DNA of 64,000 nt from Acytostelium subglobosum LB1 (taxonomy: Eukaryota; Evosea; Eumycetozoa; Acytosteliales; Acytosteliaceae), in contig NW_012236514.1 in NCBI RefSeq assembly GCF_000787575.1, positions 496,001 through 560,000 of the forward strand, given 5' to 3'. Made by a program: the position numbers and the translations under genes. The notes below the pieces were generated by a model. That model worked only from the letters and a program-made list of their open reading frames with translations. It was not told where the DNA came from and made no database searches. Position 1 is the first letter of the stretch, and each line of letters opens with the position of its first letter. This document shows, piece after piece, positions 11,001 through 24,221 of this stretch.

Positions 11001-14000
11001 TCGAGTCAAGATCTCCTTGAACACAGAGTCAGAGGAGTGACGCTCATCAACCAGCTGCACTTGCTTCACAGTCATCTCCATGCGAACTATGCCATTGCGG
11101 AACATGTAATAGTTCAGATTGACCTGGCCAATCTCTAGCGAGGCGATGGGGTCGAGCATCGCGTCCAAATGGCTGATGGCCATCGACAGGTGTCCAATAT
11201 CGCAGAACATGGTCATTTGTCTCGAGTCATCCTTGGCAAGATCGATGAAGCCAACTGGCGAGGAGAACTGATTCTCGGAAGTGTGCATCTGATCGTCATA
11301 CTCGGGCGCTACGTACACCAGCTTGTGGCCAACCATGCGGGGCACGGGCGGTGCAATGGGCGGGCGCCTGTTTTGGTCGGTGGAAAATCTCATCCAATCG
11401 CTGGTGAACACAAAGTTGAGGAAGCGGTAGTCCTCCTCGCAGAGAATGAGCTCGAGAGCTGGGATGCGCACCAACATTCGCTGGTCCTCAATCACTCGGT
11501 TGTCAATTGTATACAGTCGCTCAATGTCAACAGTGCAGGTGGCGTGATTGGAAATGGTCACACGATTGCCTTCTCGTATTGTGAACAGGTCCAAACTGGC
11601 GATGTCTAGGTGAAGAACCTCCACGTTGTGAAGCTGCTGTTGCTGTGCGTCCTGACCGGCCAGCACAAAGCGGTAGAAGTTTGTGAGTGTGGTTGTGCCA
11701 AAGCTCATGGTGACGGCGTCGTGGCTGGTGTCAGTCGCAGGGATTAGCAGAGTCCAAGGCTCCATGTTGACGATCTGCTTCATGCGTGAAGGGCGTCCGC
11801 GCACTGGGGCGTGGGGCGGGGCGACGATGGGGGTGGAGAGGGGCTCCATGACAAAGTCCTTGACGCGCATGATGCTTCCAATCATCGAGACTACGTCGAT
11901 GGAGGACAGGTCGACTGAGTACTCGGCGTCCCAGTCAGAGCCCTCAGGCTGGCACAGTGGAGCATATGATATGTACTTGAAGGAGAAGAACTGCTTGCTC
12001 TTTGTAACCTTGGACAGAACCTCATTGTACAGACTGTTGAAGCCGCTGCCACATAGAATAGCGAGGTCCTTGGCGGTGCCACTCACTACCATCTTCTGTT
12101 GTGACATGTCGGCGCCAATGATCATACGCTTCAACATGAGCTCAGATGAGGGGTGGTGCTGGCTGTGCATTGTCATCTTGAGCATCTGGATGCTGCACTG
12201 AACATTCATCTCAATATGCGCGGGTAGTGTGTTGCGTCTATGCTCAGCATCAGACTCGGACAACACGATGGGCGCGCCATAAGGTCCATGCACATACTCA
12301 TAGTATCGCTTGAGTGTGGCGTTGATCACATTGTACATGAACAAGTATTCTTGACACGTGAAGTTGAAATGGATGTTGCCAAAGTCCAACACTGTGCACA
12401 GTGCGACGGGGATGGTACCTGCTGATTGTTGTTGAACTGGGTCTTGAATCACCGTTGTCGCCTTGGTAGCCTTGTTGGTGATGTCTAGATTGAGGTCGGC
12501 GAGGATCTTTGAGCTGATGAGTAGTTGTCCTGCGTCTTGGATGTGAGTGACCAGTGAGAACTTGTTGATCCTCATCGATGTCTGATCGGTGATGTAGTGC
12601 TGCTTGTCCAAGTATGCATTGGAGATGATCAACTCCTCGATGTCGGCATGCATGCAGTCCTCCTGCTCAATGTTCAGGGGCAGGATAATCTTGGCCGCTT
12701 GCAGAGTGACATCGAACTTGAGCTTGGACGATGAAGCTGGTACTACGGCCAGAGCTGCCTCATCTTCAATCTTGAAGCATGACTGGATGTCTGTGAACAG
12801 GCTGAACAATGGAGTGATGGTAAGGCCATGCAGATTGAGCTCGAGATGTTGCGTCCACAATGTGTCTGCGCTGTAAAGGTCTGGCTTGAAGGTGAAGTGG
12901 ATGGGCGATGATGTCTCGACAATCTTTTTGAACTTGGACTGTACCATCTCGCGTCGATTGTCTGTGAGTCTGAATGACTTCAACTGGCCAGTGATGGAGG
13001 TGGTTGATCCATCTGGTCGCGGAACCCGGAACACACGTTGGGTTGCTTCTATGTTCTTGATCGCCATCGTGGCCAGACCGTGCTTGCCATCGGTCAGTAC
13101 AACAGTGAATGAGTCTTGATGAAGGGTGACAATTGATGACATGGCGTCAAAGTGTCCCTTCTTCGTCTCGACCTTGCGCGGTGGGGGCGCAACAACATCG
13201 GTAGTGGCAACAGACCTCTGATAGCTGGTGTAGATGCGGTTGAGGAATGCACAGTTCTCCTTGGACAGCCTGAGATTGAGTGCTGGCAGTGTGATGTCCG
13301 TGGTGGATGTTGGCGGGATGGTGGAGGTGTCTGATGAGGACAATACGAGTTCCTCCATCGAACGCAGGAAGTCGTCGTAGTCTCTGATTGTGTCGGATCG
13401 CACAAGCATATGGAGGCCGTCCAATAACTTCAGGGAGGTGTCGCCACGACTCAAAACACAGGAGAGTGATGAGATGTTGTACGTCCATTGCTCGAGATCT
13501 ACTGGGATGTCGGCGAATGATTGTCTGACAGAGTTGTTGCTCAGCTCTAGCAAGGGGATGGTGATCTTGACTTGATCACGGTCCTGGTCCATATGTGACG
13601 GGTCGAACAACGTGATGGTCTTGTTCTTGATCTTGGTGGACATTCGCATGCGAGGTGCTGGGCGAACCTCGAGGGTTGGTCGCTGAGCCAATGGGTTGTT
13701 ATTGTAGGTGTCCACAATGACGCGCTTGACTCGCATCAAATGATCAAATGGCATTGATGATATACTGGCTCCATTGATGATGCACTCGAGCTCGCTGTCC
13801 CAACCATCATCCGAACGTTTGTTGTGTGTCTTGTAGGTGAATGAAAGGATGTTGGGAATGTCCATGATTGGCACGCGTGCGGGAGATGCTGTAGCGTTCA
13901 GAGTGTCATCCAAGCGCAGGCTTGATATTGTCGATACAACATTCAATCCCTTCTCAAACAGGATTGCCGTGTCTACCTTTAGGTCATTGAGTGTGAGAGT

Positions 14001-17000
14001 TGTGTGCACTTGGTCTGAGCCCAGCGGACACAGATCAAAGATGACAGATTGTTGCTGCAAGTCGATGAACATGTCTGTTGAGGCGATCTTGTGGTTTGGA
14101 CGCAAGAACACTGATTGGGTGGCGTGATCCAGTTGGTACTGACACTCAATCGAGTGATTCAGACAGCGATAGAATGCGTCAAACTGGCGCTCATCAACCT
14201 TGAGTCGCAATGTGTTGGTGTGGAGTGCGTATGAGTTCGAAGCATTCGATGTGATCTCTCCATAGTTGATCAGGGGTTTGGACTCCATGATGATGTTGAT
14301 GTCATAGTTTGTTGCACATACGATCTCTGAGTCGTTTGATTGATGCAACAGCAATGTAGTGTCCTGCAGGGTGACCTTCATCGTCTCTGAGTACTCTGAT
14401 TGGCGCATGAGTGCCTCAATGTCGCTCAACTTCTCAAAGTCATTGGTGAGCGATAGAGAGCGTGGTCGTGCCGTCACATACGGCTTGCGATCAGTCACAG
14501 CGTTGTAGTCTTGCAGCATCTGAATGACGGGATGATCAAAGTTCACGATCATCTTCATTCGACCAATGCTGCTACTGTCAGGTTCTCCTTCGATGCGGCC
14601 ATGGGCGTGATCAACAGTGTCGACAGGCTTGTACTTGTCCAGCTTGTAGCCACCGATACCAGATGTGAAGGACACGACTACGTAGTCCCAGACACGCAGT
14701 AGGAATGCGGGGTAGGCCATTGTGTGCAGGTTGTGCATGTTGAAGTTCATCAGTGTGGAGTGCTTTTGGGTATCGCGCGGGAACATTGGCGACTTGGTAT
14801 TGAACGAGAGATATGTGAAGTCGATCATCGAGGTGTCTTGATAGCTGTAGAACATGCGCTCATTGAACGAGGTGTCGTGATTGAACTGATGACGACGATC
14901 ATACACCTCCAACTGCTTGACTGCGCCTGCCACATGCATCTGTTTGAGTCGCGCGACCGTGGGCAGATCGACGTGAATGTCAACGTTGTGGAGGTTGACA
15001 TCGGCGAATGGGTCGCGTGAGGCGCCCTGTCCATGTAGCTGCAGAAGTAGTTGGTCAATGTGAAGATTGACCCGCATTCCATTGATGTCCAGGATTTTTT
15101 GTGACGTTGATTGTGCAGCCAAGGACAGGAGATGGTCGAGCAGGTAAGGGTTGGCGCGTCGCAGTTTGAGCTTTGGCATGTCGTCCATCGAGCGGAAGTG
15201 TTGTGCGGCAATGTCACAAACGAATCCAAAGTCGTGCTCGTTGACGTCCAGACACAGTGGCGATATGCGTACATCTACAACCGTTGGTTGTTGATCACTG
15301 TTGAGCACTTCAACAGTGTTGATGTATGTTTGATCGAGTGACTGCAGGTCTATGTCGATGGAGAATGGCTGAGTGGTGAGCATTAGGTCAACGGCGTGGT
15401 CAGCACGACGCGCCATCACCTTGGCTCCCTCAATGTGAACGAGCATCGACTCGACGGGGACAGGTGTTTCGCCAAAGTGCCACTCCAGGTATCGATTGGT
15501 GAGTCGCATCTTGTCCATTGGGACGGCCAATGAGTTCGGCGAGTGAGGTGACACGGGCAGCACGAACATTGGATTGTGGAGCGTAACATCTAGGTTCATG
15601 CGGGACAGCACAAACGAAGAGACGTCGGCAAGGGTGGGCAAGGCTTCCCATATCCTCAGGTATCATAGCCACGAATGGCAGCAGGAAGAAGTCCTTCAAC
15701 GCCAAGATGAATCCAGCGGAGGCGGTGATCGATGATGGTGCGATGTCCAGGGTAACTACAAGGACTGGGGCAGGGTCCTGCTGTTGTTGCTCCTTCATGC
15801 TAAAGGTCACATGGGGAGCGTCCTTGGGAGCGATTTCGCTGCTGGGCAGGGGCGAGAACACGCTGGAGAACAAAGGGAGATTGCGTTTATCTGGTCGCAA
15901 GTCGCTAAGACTGAAAGATTGAATGCTGCCAGCAAAGTTTGTGGTGTTGTTCTTGCTGTTGAAGCTCTTGAAGTTGAGATGTGACAGCGAGATCTGTGAG
16001 AGGTCAGAGTCGGCCGCCTGCAGTGATAGGGCAAAGCGACGCAGGTCCACATTAACGATTGAGGTGATGGCATCACCATCGACAACCTGTGGCTTCCTCT
16101 TGACGATGGCCGCTGCAGCCACCTTTTGTTTGTTCTGGCGATGTTCTTTGGTCCTCATTGATACCTTGTCGATCACATCTCTGGTGATGTTATTGATGAG
16201 TGCGTGCTCCAAGTCCTCAAACTCCAGACTGATCTCATTGATCTCCACATTGATCATGCGCTGTGTGGGCACCAGGTCCTTGGCCACTGGTCGTTGTGTC
16301 TTTGCCCAACACAACAATGTGTCTACGGTTGCATCGACCGATACGTTATTGAGCACCTGATGGTAACGACCTGCTTTGCAAGTCTTGAGATTCATATCGC
16401 GAAGTTTGGCTGAAATGCTCTCCCACTCGACCTCCTCGTCGCCCTGTGTCGCGCGTCTAAGCGTTGTGTCTACATGTATCGATCCCAGTTCGGCTATGAT
16501 CTTGTCGTCGTCGTCTGTTGACAGTGTGTCCTTGGAAGAAAGAACCAGCTGGGGTGACTCGAGGAACACCTTGAAGTTCGTCTTCTTGGCCTTCATATCC
16601 ATCAACTGATTCTGATGTTGCTGTTGTTGCTGCTGATGATTATTGGCATTGTGGGCTGCATCGTCGCTGCTGTCATCTGTTGTTGCCGGGCTGGCCTCGG
16701 AGGCCGAGGCCAAGGCTGATCCAGAGGCCTCTGCCTGGTTCTGATATCGATACAATGAGGCGTACTTGACATCCTTGAATGGTTGCTGAAGAAGGTACTT
16801 TGTGCGCAGAATGAAGTCCACCAGAACGGTGGCTCGAATGCTGCGAAGGTCCAGCTCGATCTCAGTGTCAAACACGCGCTTTGTCATTGCGCGTCCTGTG
16901 TAGGCGCGATACTTGAACGTAGCCATTGCGACGTCTTGATTGGCCGGCGTCAGGATCTTGAATGATTGACCTTCCACCATGCCGGGGGGCAGGTCTACAA

Positions 17001-20000
17001 ACGACTCGATGGTGATGCTGTCAAGACGACCCTCAATCTCAATGTGCGAGATCGATGTCGTACACTCACTGACCACCAATCGGTTGATGGACAGCAGTCC
17101 AATCTCCTTGCCATCGTCGTTGAGTGAGATCGACAGCGAGTGCACGTTGGCTTTGGCACGCAACACACTTGAACGATCGCGAGAGTTGGCCGGTACGCTT
17201 GGGGTGACTGCCAGTGCTTGTTGTTGTTGCTTTGCGAGGCTGACTGAGTTTGATCTTGGCTTGGATGGGGACGGTGATAAGGCAGCTGGCTCGCTCGATG
17301 TCGAAGTTGCAGGTGACGCTGGTGCCAACAGTGTGACTGCGCCTGCCTTGTCCGCAAGTGCTATCTCATCTTGTACGCGATACATGTCCTCAAGGCAAAA
17401 GTCCATGAAACTGATGACCTGTCCAATAGACTTGGAGTTGTAGTTGACGTTGAGCTCGCCAAAGTTGAAGTCGATAAAGACGTCGATGCCCTCGTATTTG
17501 GGCGAGTCCTTCTCGACGATGTGATGCGTGATCGATATCAGATTCTTTGATGCGTTGGCCTTGTTCCTGGGCTGAGATGTGACCAGACTAGAGAATCGCG
17601 TGTTCTGTTCCAGGCAGTCCTCAATCTCCATCTGTGACAACAGCAGTGTGCCCATGTAATCATATGTCTGCTTCTTGACCGAGAGCTGCAGCTCGTGGAT
17701 GCGCAGCTGTGTGAGACGGCTCTGTTTCTGCTTGCTACTGGCGCCAGAGATCGCTGCGTACCTGCTGCTCGTATGAACATTGACAAACACCTTTTGCAAC
17801 GTGAACTCGCCCTCGAACAGCTTGCGACGCGACAGCACCTGGCGGTAGGCCTCGGAGAGCTTGACCTCCATGTGGCTGAGGTCCAGCACCGACTCCTCCT
17901 GCTGCTTGGATGTGGTGTACAGTGTGTCCATGATCTGATTGTACGCGTTGGACGTGTGCGACGACTCAGTCGATAGGGTGCGAGCCATGCGATATAGTTG
18001 AACGAACGATGAGTCAGAGATGTTGACGCGCACCTCGGGCAGCGTGCCGCTGACCTTGAACAGGGCAAGAGAGAGCTCATTGGATTCGATACTGGTCTGG
18101 ATATGCAGGTTAATTGCCATCTCCTCAACGAGCGGGAAGCCATTGTTGTTGCTGTCATCGTCCACGCTGCCTGCCTTGACGTTCCACCATTGCTGGTCGT
18201 TGCGCGCTAGCTGCACCTTGATCGATGAAAGGTTGACGCGGTAGTGATCGTACAGGTCCGACTCGTCCAGGTCATGGTCCAGGTCCTCTTGCACCATCGT
18301 GGATGTGAGCAGGCGGCGGTCCAGTGCGGCGGTCGATCTCTTATTGCGTGCGGCCTTGGTATCGGCCACATCACTTTGCATCAGACAGTTGCCGAGGTCA
18401 ACAATGATCAGCGTGGTGTCAGGTCGGTTGGCGTGCTCGGGTATGATGACTGTGGGCGCTTTGGCGTCGACCGAGAGATCGATGGTCTTGTGATGATTGA
18501 TCACTTCTCGCAGCTGGAAGATGGTCATCTCCTTGAGCATGATCAGCTCCTCGACGGCCACAGATGACAGGGGGAACAGGTTGACGCTCTCCTCTGGCGT
18601 GGCAAACTCAATCAATCGCTCGATCTGTGGCTTGTTGATCACGACCTCCATCGTGTTGAGCAGCAACGAAAGTCGATAGTCATAGTTGCTCGCAATCGGA
18701 TTGGTTTCAAACACGATGTTGAACAAATGTTGCTGTTGCTTCTTGTTGGCGCCCTTGTGTTGGTGGCGCTCTTGGTTGGGTGGCGACATTTTGGCCACGG
18801 TCATGTCGTTGATGCCAAGTTTGTAGCGTGGCTTGGATGTGATGATGTAGGGGAAGAGGCTGTCGGGGCTAAAGTGATCGACCACGTTGAACGACTCGAG
18901 GTCCAGATCAAATCTAACACCTTGTTCGCGCTGTGACATCTTGAATGTTATATTGTTCAGGTAGGAGATCATCAAGGGATCCTCTCCCTTCCTGCTTCCC
19001 ACCACAGTGAATACAATGGCCTGTACCTTGACTTGGACAATGTGTTGTACGTACTAAGATGATTGTGTGGAATGAGACGGGTTAGGGATGGTCCAGGTCC
19101 TTGTCCATGTGGGTCCACTCGCACTTACATCGGCAGGCATCTCTACAGTAGCACTGAGTGCCACTTCGTCGTACTCCATCGACTTGTAAATCTCGTCTTG
19201 TTGCTCCTTTGTCAGTTGGATGTTTAGGCGTGGCGTGCTGCCCGTGTTCCAAAAGCCAAACAGACTCCTCGTTCGATTGACCGAGCTGTAGAACTCGCCC
19301 TTCTTTGAGTCTGCAATAGCTTGCTCCTTCGCCAGCTCTCTTCTGGCCAATGATCTGAAACTGATTCATTTAGGCCGGCACAAGCAAGTGTTAGTTGATG
19401 AAATCAATGACGATCAATCATGATATACTCACTATACAATGTCCTCAAAGCCAAGCTCATCTTCCATTTCTTGCAGTCGCTTGGTCTCTTTGTCGCTGAT
19501 GGCATCGACCCATTCGACACCTTGAAGCTTCTTGAATAGTTGGACGTATTCCTTGCGATCCTGTCGTCGACGCTGAATGTAGCTCCACGATCGCTGCTGG
19601 ATCTTCTTGCGTATCGATTCCCTGTACACCTCGGCACAGTAGCGCCACCAGGCGCGAGGGTCCTGCTTGGGACGCAGCTTTGGTCGGTACTTGAGATACT
19701 TGAGCTCGTGTGCGTAGTTGCCTATCGTTGTCAGCAGCTTCAGGATGGTCTGGTACTGGTTCTCCTCGATGAAGAACGACACCTCCTCAAACTGGCACTT
19801 GATGCGCAGCTTGGGCACATCCATATCCATGCTCAAGTTCTTATTGATCTCTACCTTTAGTGTTACAGTGATTGGCTTCAAGATGTACCTGTGATCTCCA
19901 AGTGCCGTGCTTGATCCAGTCTGTGATGTTTATGTTAGTTAGTAGCTGCTTGGTCGAGCACGCGCGGACAACATCCATCATACCATGTTCTTGAGAGCTT

Positions 20001-20782
20001 GTTGGAAGTCTGTGTTGGAGAGGTCGCGAATGGAATGATCGTCGCTATTGAGATAGATGGAGAAGTCGGTCAACTCGACGTATTTGAATAGGGTGTCATT
20101 GTCGACGGCTCGCGACTCTGAGCTGTTGCCTACGTAGGCACGCTTGTAATGACGGTCGGTGGAGTAGGCCGACAGCGAGCCAAACGATAGGCCCAGTGAG
20201 TAGACCTTGCCATTGCGCACCTCTTCGTAGCGCAGGTGAAACGTGTTGATCTTGATCTCGATGTTGTTCAATATCTTGGACATGACGCCCGACATGAATG
20301 AGTCCTGGCGGCCCGCTCGTGCATCTGCCGCGCCGTCCTTCCACGTCCTAATCAACTCATACTTCTCCAACTTCTTTTGCTTCTCCAACTGCGTCTTTCT
20401 CCTCTCCTCCTCCTCATTATACTCGAATCCCGTCTGTGGTATCGCGTACAAGCATATCGAATCAATCTCCAATATTACCGGTGCAGACTTGAGGTTCTAC
20501 ATTGATTGAATGAGTGAGTGATTGAGTGAGTGAGTGAGTTGATGACGATGATGAAGGTGCAGTACATACAGTCCATGGTATCTTCAACTCGAGTGAACCT
20601 ATAATGCCCTTTTGAACATGTAATGGTAGTTTGAATGATTGTAATGCCTCTCCTTTGATCTCCAAGTTCTTCAAGACTACATTGCCAGAGAATATATTGA
20701 TTCTCAACTGTTCAGATGACAAGTTCTTAATATACTCTCCAATATATCTAACTATAATATCGGCTACAATTGACTCAAACAT
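5016..20782 (-). CDS. vps13: Giant VPS13-family lipid-transfer protein (VPS13 gene 1)
   Basis: Exons, in transcript order: 20570-20782, 19984-20496, 19433-19920, 19129-19360, 7089-19053 (contains an apparent frame change), 6922-7014, 6568-6841, 6249-6495, 5016-6180. The product is about 5060 aa. The N-terminal chorein domain begins MFESIVADIIVRYIGEYIKN and continues with the family-typical KIPWT / SAPVILEIDSI. A long hydrophobic-groove region with Ser/Gln-rich disordered inserts (about 9,480-9,660 and 10,170-10,340) follows. Then comes the VPS13 adaptor-binding region (about 7,300-8,950), the ATG2_C/VPS13_C helices (GKGIAGLAIKPFTGMLDF) and a PH-like C-terminus. Known family role: bulk phospholipid transfer at membrane contact sites, autophagy and endolysosomal function. 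The nine exons sum to a length of 3n+1, matching a one-base shift near 15.6 kb. Which dictyostelid paralogue it is cannot be decided here. Confidence 0.9.
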
Positions 20783-21140
20783 CTCTCTCTTCTAAGTATC
20801 TCTATAAGTGTATCTCTAAATCTTGTATCTCTATCTTGTGTGAAGTAGTATCTCTATCTCTTTGAATATCTATCTAGTCTTGTATGTATCTCAATGATTG
20901 AATGATTGAGTGAATGTGTATCTTTGTGTACCCTTTACTCAAACATACTTAAGAATAAAGATGAAGGTGTGCGATGGGAATTCGGATGCAGATCAGAGTC
21001 GACCTCCCACACACTTCACTTTCCATCGAAACTTCCATCAAAAAGAAATCGACGTGTTGGTCTAAAATTTTGGTGATTGTGATTGATTGAGTGCACTGAA
21101 AAAGTGATCAAATATCTGGTTGATTATATAAATATATATT
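20783..21140. promoter_or_regulatory. Upstream region of VPS13 gene 1 and 3' flank of the ComB-like gene
   Basis: This 358-bp stretch holds no gene. The part nearest VPS13 is rich in TATCTCT repeats on the plus strand (AGAGATA in the sense direction), probably a 5' UTR and core promoter region. A TATATA-rich segment near 21,125-21,140 precedes the 3' end of the next minus-strand gene. No specific factor site is recognised. Confidence 0.35.
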
Positions 21141-21998
21141 TTAATGTGGATACAGATATCCATCATTCGAATTCAATATTGGCAATACTGATACGCGGTC
21201 CAGGGATAGACAGTACTCAAGGTCTTTGTCGCAGCCAAGTTTGGAAAGTCGTTTGAAGTGTTCGGCTACTTGGAGATATTGATATATTGGATTGGTTGAA
21301 GACATGGCTACTCCCATTGCCGCAAGATATATTGACTCGGCGGCTTGTGCAGAGTCACATTGGATGTTGAATCCAATGTTGGAACTACGAAGGGCATTGA
21401 TCACGGCACCCGCGAACATCGTGTCCTCGAGACACATGGCGTCGCGCCAACCTGCACATGCCAACACCACGTTGTTGCGTTTGGCAATGAGGTGTGATAC
21501 TACCGCGGAAAGGTTAACAAAGGCGCCCGTCAGGATCTCGCCTGGTCCATGGGCAATGGCCATCGTCAGCAACTTGGTGCCATTGGTTGTGGTCAGCACT
21601 AGAGTCTTGTCGCGAACAAGTTCCGCGGGATACTCGAGTGGCGAGTTGCCGTGTAGCAGTCCTGGCGCCACACGACCCTCTCGCTCACCGGCTGCGATGG
21701 CGCGGTCTTCGCCAAGTTGTTTGACCAGCTCTATACACTCGGACACCTCGGCCACTGCCTTTACACGCGTGGCACCTGATGATAGTGCAGTGGCAATAGT
21801 CGAAGTTGCTCGAAGTACATCAATGATCACTATTGTTGTATGACTATCTATATGTGTGTTCTTTAACAACAATGGTGACAATGAACAATATACAGATGGT
21901 TGTTGTGTCGTCTTTGTCATGTTGTTCGTGTTAGTGTTCGTGTTTGTGATCGAGGGAGTCGTTGACGTTGCCGGCAGCTGTTGTTCAGCCACCACCAT
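21141..21998 (-). CDS. comB: 2-phosphosulfolactate phosphatase-like protein (ComB family)
   Basis: A single-exon 285-aa protein. After a Thr/Asn-rich N-terminal extension of about 40 residues come the ComB hallmarks in order: VIIDVLRATSTIATAL, GEREGRVAPG, GNSPLEYP, LTTTNGTKLL, and CAGWRDAMCLEDTMFAGA. In archaea and some bacteria ComB (EC 3.1.3.71) removes phosphate from 2-phosphosulfolactate in coenzyme M synthesis, with Mg2+. Amoebae are not known to make coenzyme M, so the substrate here is probably different or salvaged. The lack of introns and the prokaryotic family point to horizontal transfer (inference). The true start could be an internal Met (MTKTTQQ) rather than the first. It is transcribed divergently from the severin-kinase-like gene. 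Confidence 0.85.
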   Translation of the reverse strand: MVVAEQQLPATSTTPSITNTNTNTNNMTKTTQQPSVYCSLSPLLLKNTHIDSHTTIVIIDVLRATSTIATALSSGATRVKAVAEVSECIELVKQLGEDRAIAAGEREGRVAPGLLHGNSPLEYPAELVRDKTLVLTTTNGTKLLTMAIAHGPGEILTGAFVNLSAVVSHLIAKRNNVVLACAGWRDAMCLEDTMFAGAVINALRSSNIGFNIQCDSAQAAESIYLAAMGVAMSSTNPIYQYLQVAEHFKRLSKLGCDKDLEYCLSLDRVSVLPILNSNDGYLYPH

Positions 21999-22693
21999 AC
22001 CATTGGTGTGTTACTAATGTTAATGTTGTTGCTCTCTGTTGTTGACATTTACTTCTTCGTTTGTCGTGTATCGTGTATATCATAATATCATGTGATCATG
22101 TGATTGATTGATGAGTGGGTGAGTGTGTGGTGAAGTGATTGATTGGAGTGCACTCAAAATAGATCAGACACCTTTATCAATCAATCTTAGTGATCACACT
22201 TTAGTGTATTTATATGTATGTATGTGTGTATGTATGTTGTCCAATATTGAATGGATCAATAAATCAATCACTCTCACTCATTTGACAAGGCGAACGATAC
22301 TATTCGTACTTAGTTGACACACCCCACCACTAAAGGTTGGTCAGGTGATGAATGGATGGATGGATGGATGATGGGTGATGAGTATACATTGATACATATA
22401 TACATCTATTTTAACAATCAACACAACAACTAATTACATCTAAACACCATCACTCTTTATGTGTAATATATATATGTTTGTTTGATCAACAACAAACAGT
22501 TGCATCATATTAATATCGCATTTGACCTTATTGATTATTTGATTGATTGATTGATTTTATTATATATTTGGAATATAGGATATTAAGTAGTTGTAGTAGT
22601 ACTTTCCATTCAATAATATTATTATTTTAATTATTATTATTATTATATATATTATTTATTATTTATTATTTCCAGATTATTTAACACCAGAAG
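21999..22693. promoter_or_regulatory. Divergent promoter region, ComB-like gene / severin-kinase-like gene
   Basis: No gene supported. It contains an ATGG tetranucleotide run near 22,353-22,369, a GATT run near 22,537-22,555 and extended ATT/TTA-rich sequence up to 22,680 just before the kinase start, as in typical dictyostelid 5' flanks. A short frame at 22,123-22,317 is low complexity and not called. Confidence 0.4.
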
Positions 22694-24221
22694 ATGACTG
22701 TTTCAAACAAGATTGGTGATCCAGAAGAGTTATATACAAAGCAAGAAAGAATAGGTAAAGGTTCATTCGGTGAGGTATTTAAAGGGTAGGTCATCCATCC
22801 ATCACTTCCAAATTAGGAAGTTGACAACTCAACTGCAAACTCACACACATCCACTCAATCAATCATATGATCAAAGTATAAATAAGAAGACCAACGAAAC
22901 TATTGCGATCAAGATTATAGACCTAGAGGATGCAGAGGATGAGATAGAGGATATCCAACAGGAGATCAATGTGTTGTCTCAATGTGAGAGTCCATTCGTC
23001 ACAAAGTATCAAGCTTCCTATCTCAAGGGCACAAAACTGTGGATCATTATGGAGTATCTGGCGGGTGGTTCTGTGCTCGACTTGATGAAACCAGGCCCAC
23101 TGGACGAATCATACATCGCTATAGTGTTACGCGAGTTGCTCAAGGGCTTGGAGTACCTGCACTCAGAGGGCAAGATACATAGAGACATCAAGGCCGCCAA
23201 CGTGTTGCTGTCGGCAAATGGCGACGTCAAGCTGGCGGACTTTGGTGTGAGTGGCCAGCTGACAGATCAGATGACCAAGCGAAACACATTCGTTGGCACC
23301 CCATTCTGGATGGCACCCGAGGTCATCAAGCAGACTGGCTATGATTCCAAAGCTGATATATGGAGCATGGGCATCACCGCGCTGGAGATGGCCAAGGGTG
23401 AGCCTCCCCGTGCCGACCTACATCCAATGCGCGCACTATTCCTCATCCCAAAGGATCCTGCCCCAACGTTAGAGGGCAACTTCTCAAAGGCATTCAAGGA
23501 GTTTTGCAGCCTGTGCCTGAACAAGGACCCCAACCTGCGTCCCACCGCAAAGGACTTGCTCAAGAACAGATTCATCAAGACCGCCAAGAAGACAAGTTGT
23601 CTGACAGAGTTGATTGAGCGTCGACAAAAGTGGATCCACTTGAATGGCGCCTCAGCCGATGATGAGGAGGAGACCGACGAGAGACAGAGGACTATCATTA
23701 ATGACGACGGCGGCTGGGACTTCCCAACAATCAAGGGACCAAAGACTACCACCCCTGTCATGCCCGCCGCCAAGCCCGCGGCCTCAGCGACAAATGTTAA
23801 TGGCAAGGTTGACGAGTCGAGGTCGCGTTCCAATCCCACCACTCCAAGCGCGCCATCACCTTCAGTCACATCAAATGGACGTCCTGCACCCACCAACAAC
23901 ACACCAGTTGCCGCTGCACCTGTGGTGGCATCCACCACTACACCCGCGCCAGTATTGGCCACAAGCTCACCGACGCCCGCTGGAAATGGAGCATCATCGG
24001 ATAGACAGGTGACCGCCAATGGGGCACAACACCAGCCCAGAGCCAGCGCACTCACCTCTGTCATCTATCCCGTGCTCTCCAAGCTGCTAAAGAGTACACA
24101 GGATGAGAATGTCGTCAACGCATTGGCGCAGCTTAAGATGGCATTTGACAACGCCGAGAAAACCAAGCCTGGCATCACTCACATGATGATCGCTCAAGTG
24201 ATTGAGACACTCAAGAGATGA
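22694..24221 (+). CDS. svkA: Ste20-type germinal-centre kinase III, severin kinase homologue
   Basis: Two exons, 22694-22785 and 22877-24221 (478 aa). The first exon ends within codon Gly31 and the splice restores [17 protein letters not shown]. Kinase landmarks: glycine loop GKGSFGEV (about 21-28), catalytic Lys43, HRD 132-134, DFG 152-154, and the GCK activation segment [10 protein letters not shown]. The C-terminal half is a Pro/Ala/Thr-rich low-complexity linker followed by a helical tail. In D. discoideum SvkA phosphorylates severin and acts in cytokinesis and motility; the length recalled for that protein is the same. GCK-III kinases usually pair with a Mo25/STRIPAK scaffold through their C-terminus. 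The missed first exon matters because it supplies most of the glycine loop. Confidence 0.9.

Noticed and set aside
15430-15640. Extension of the upstream VPS13 frame past the frame change
   Set aside because: The residues (AHPCRRLFVCAVPHEP...) have no family character, whereas the other frame over the same bases encodes conserved VPS13 sequence.
22123-22317. 64-codon frame in the ComB/svkA divergent promoter
   Set aside because: Translated simple-sequence DNA (VYLYVCMCVCM) with no supporting signals.
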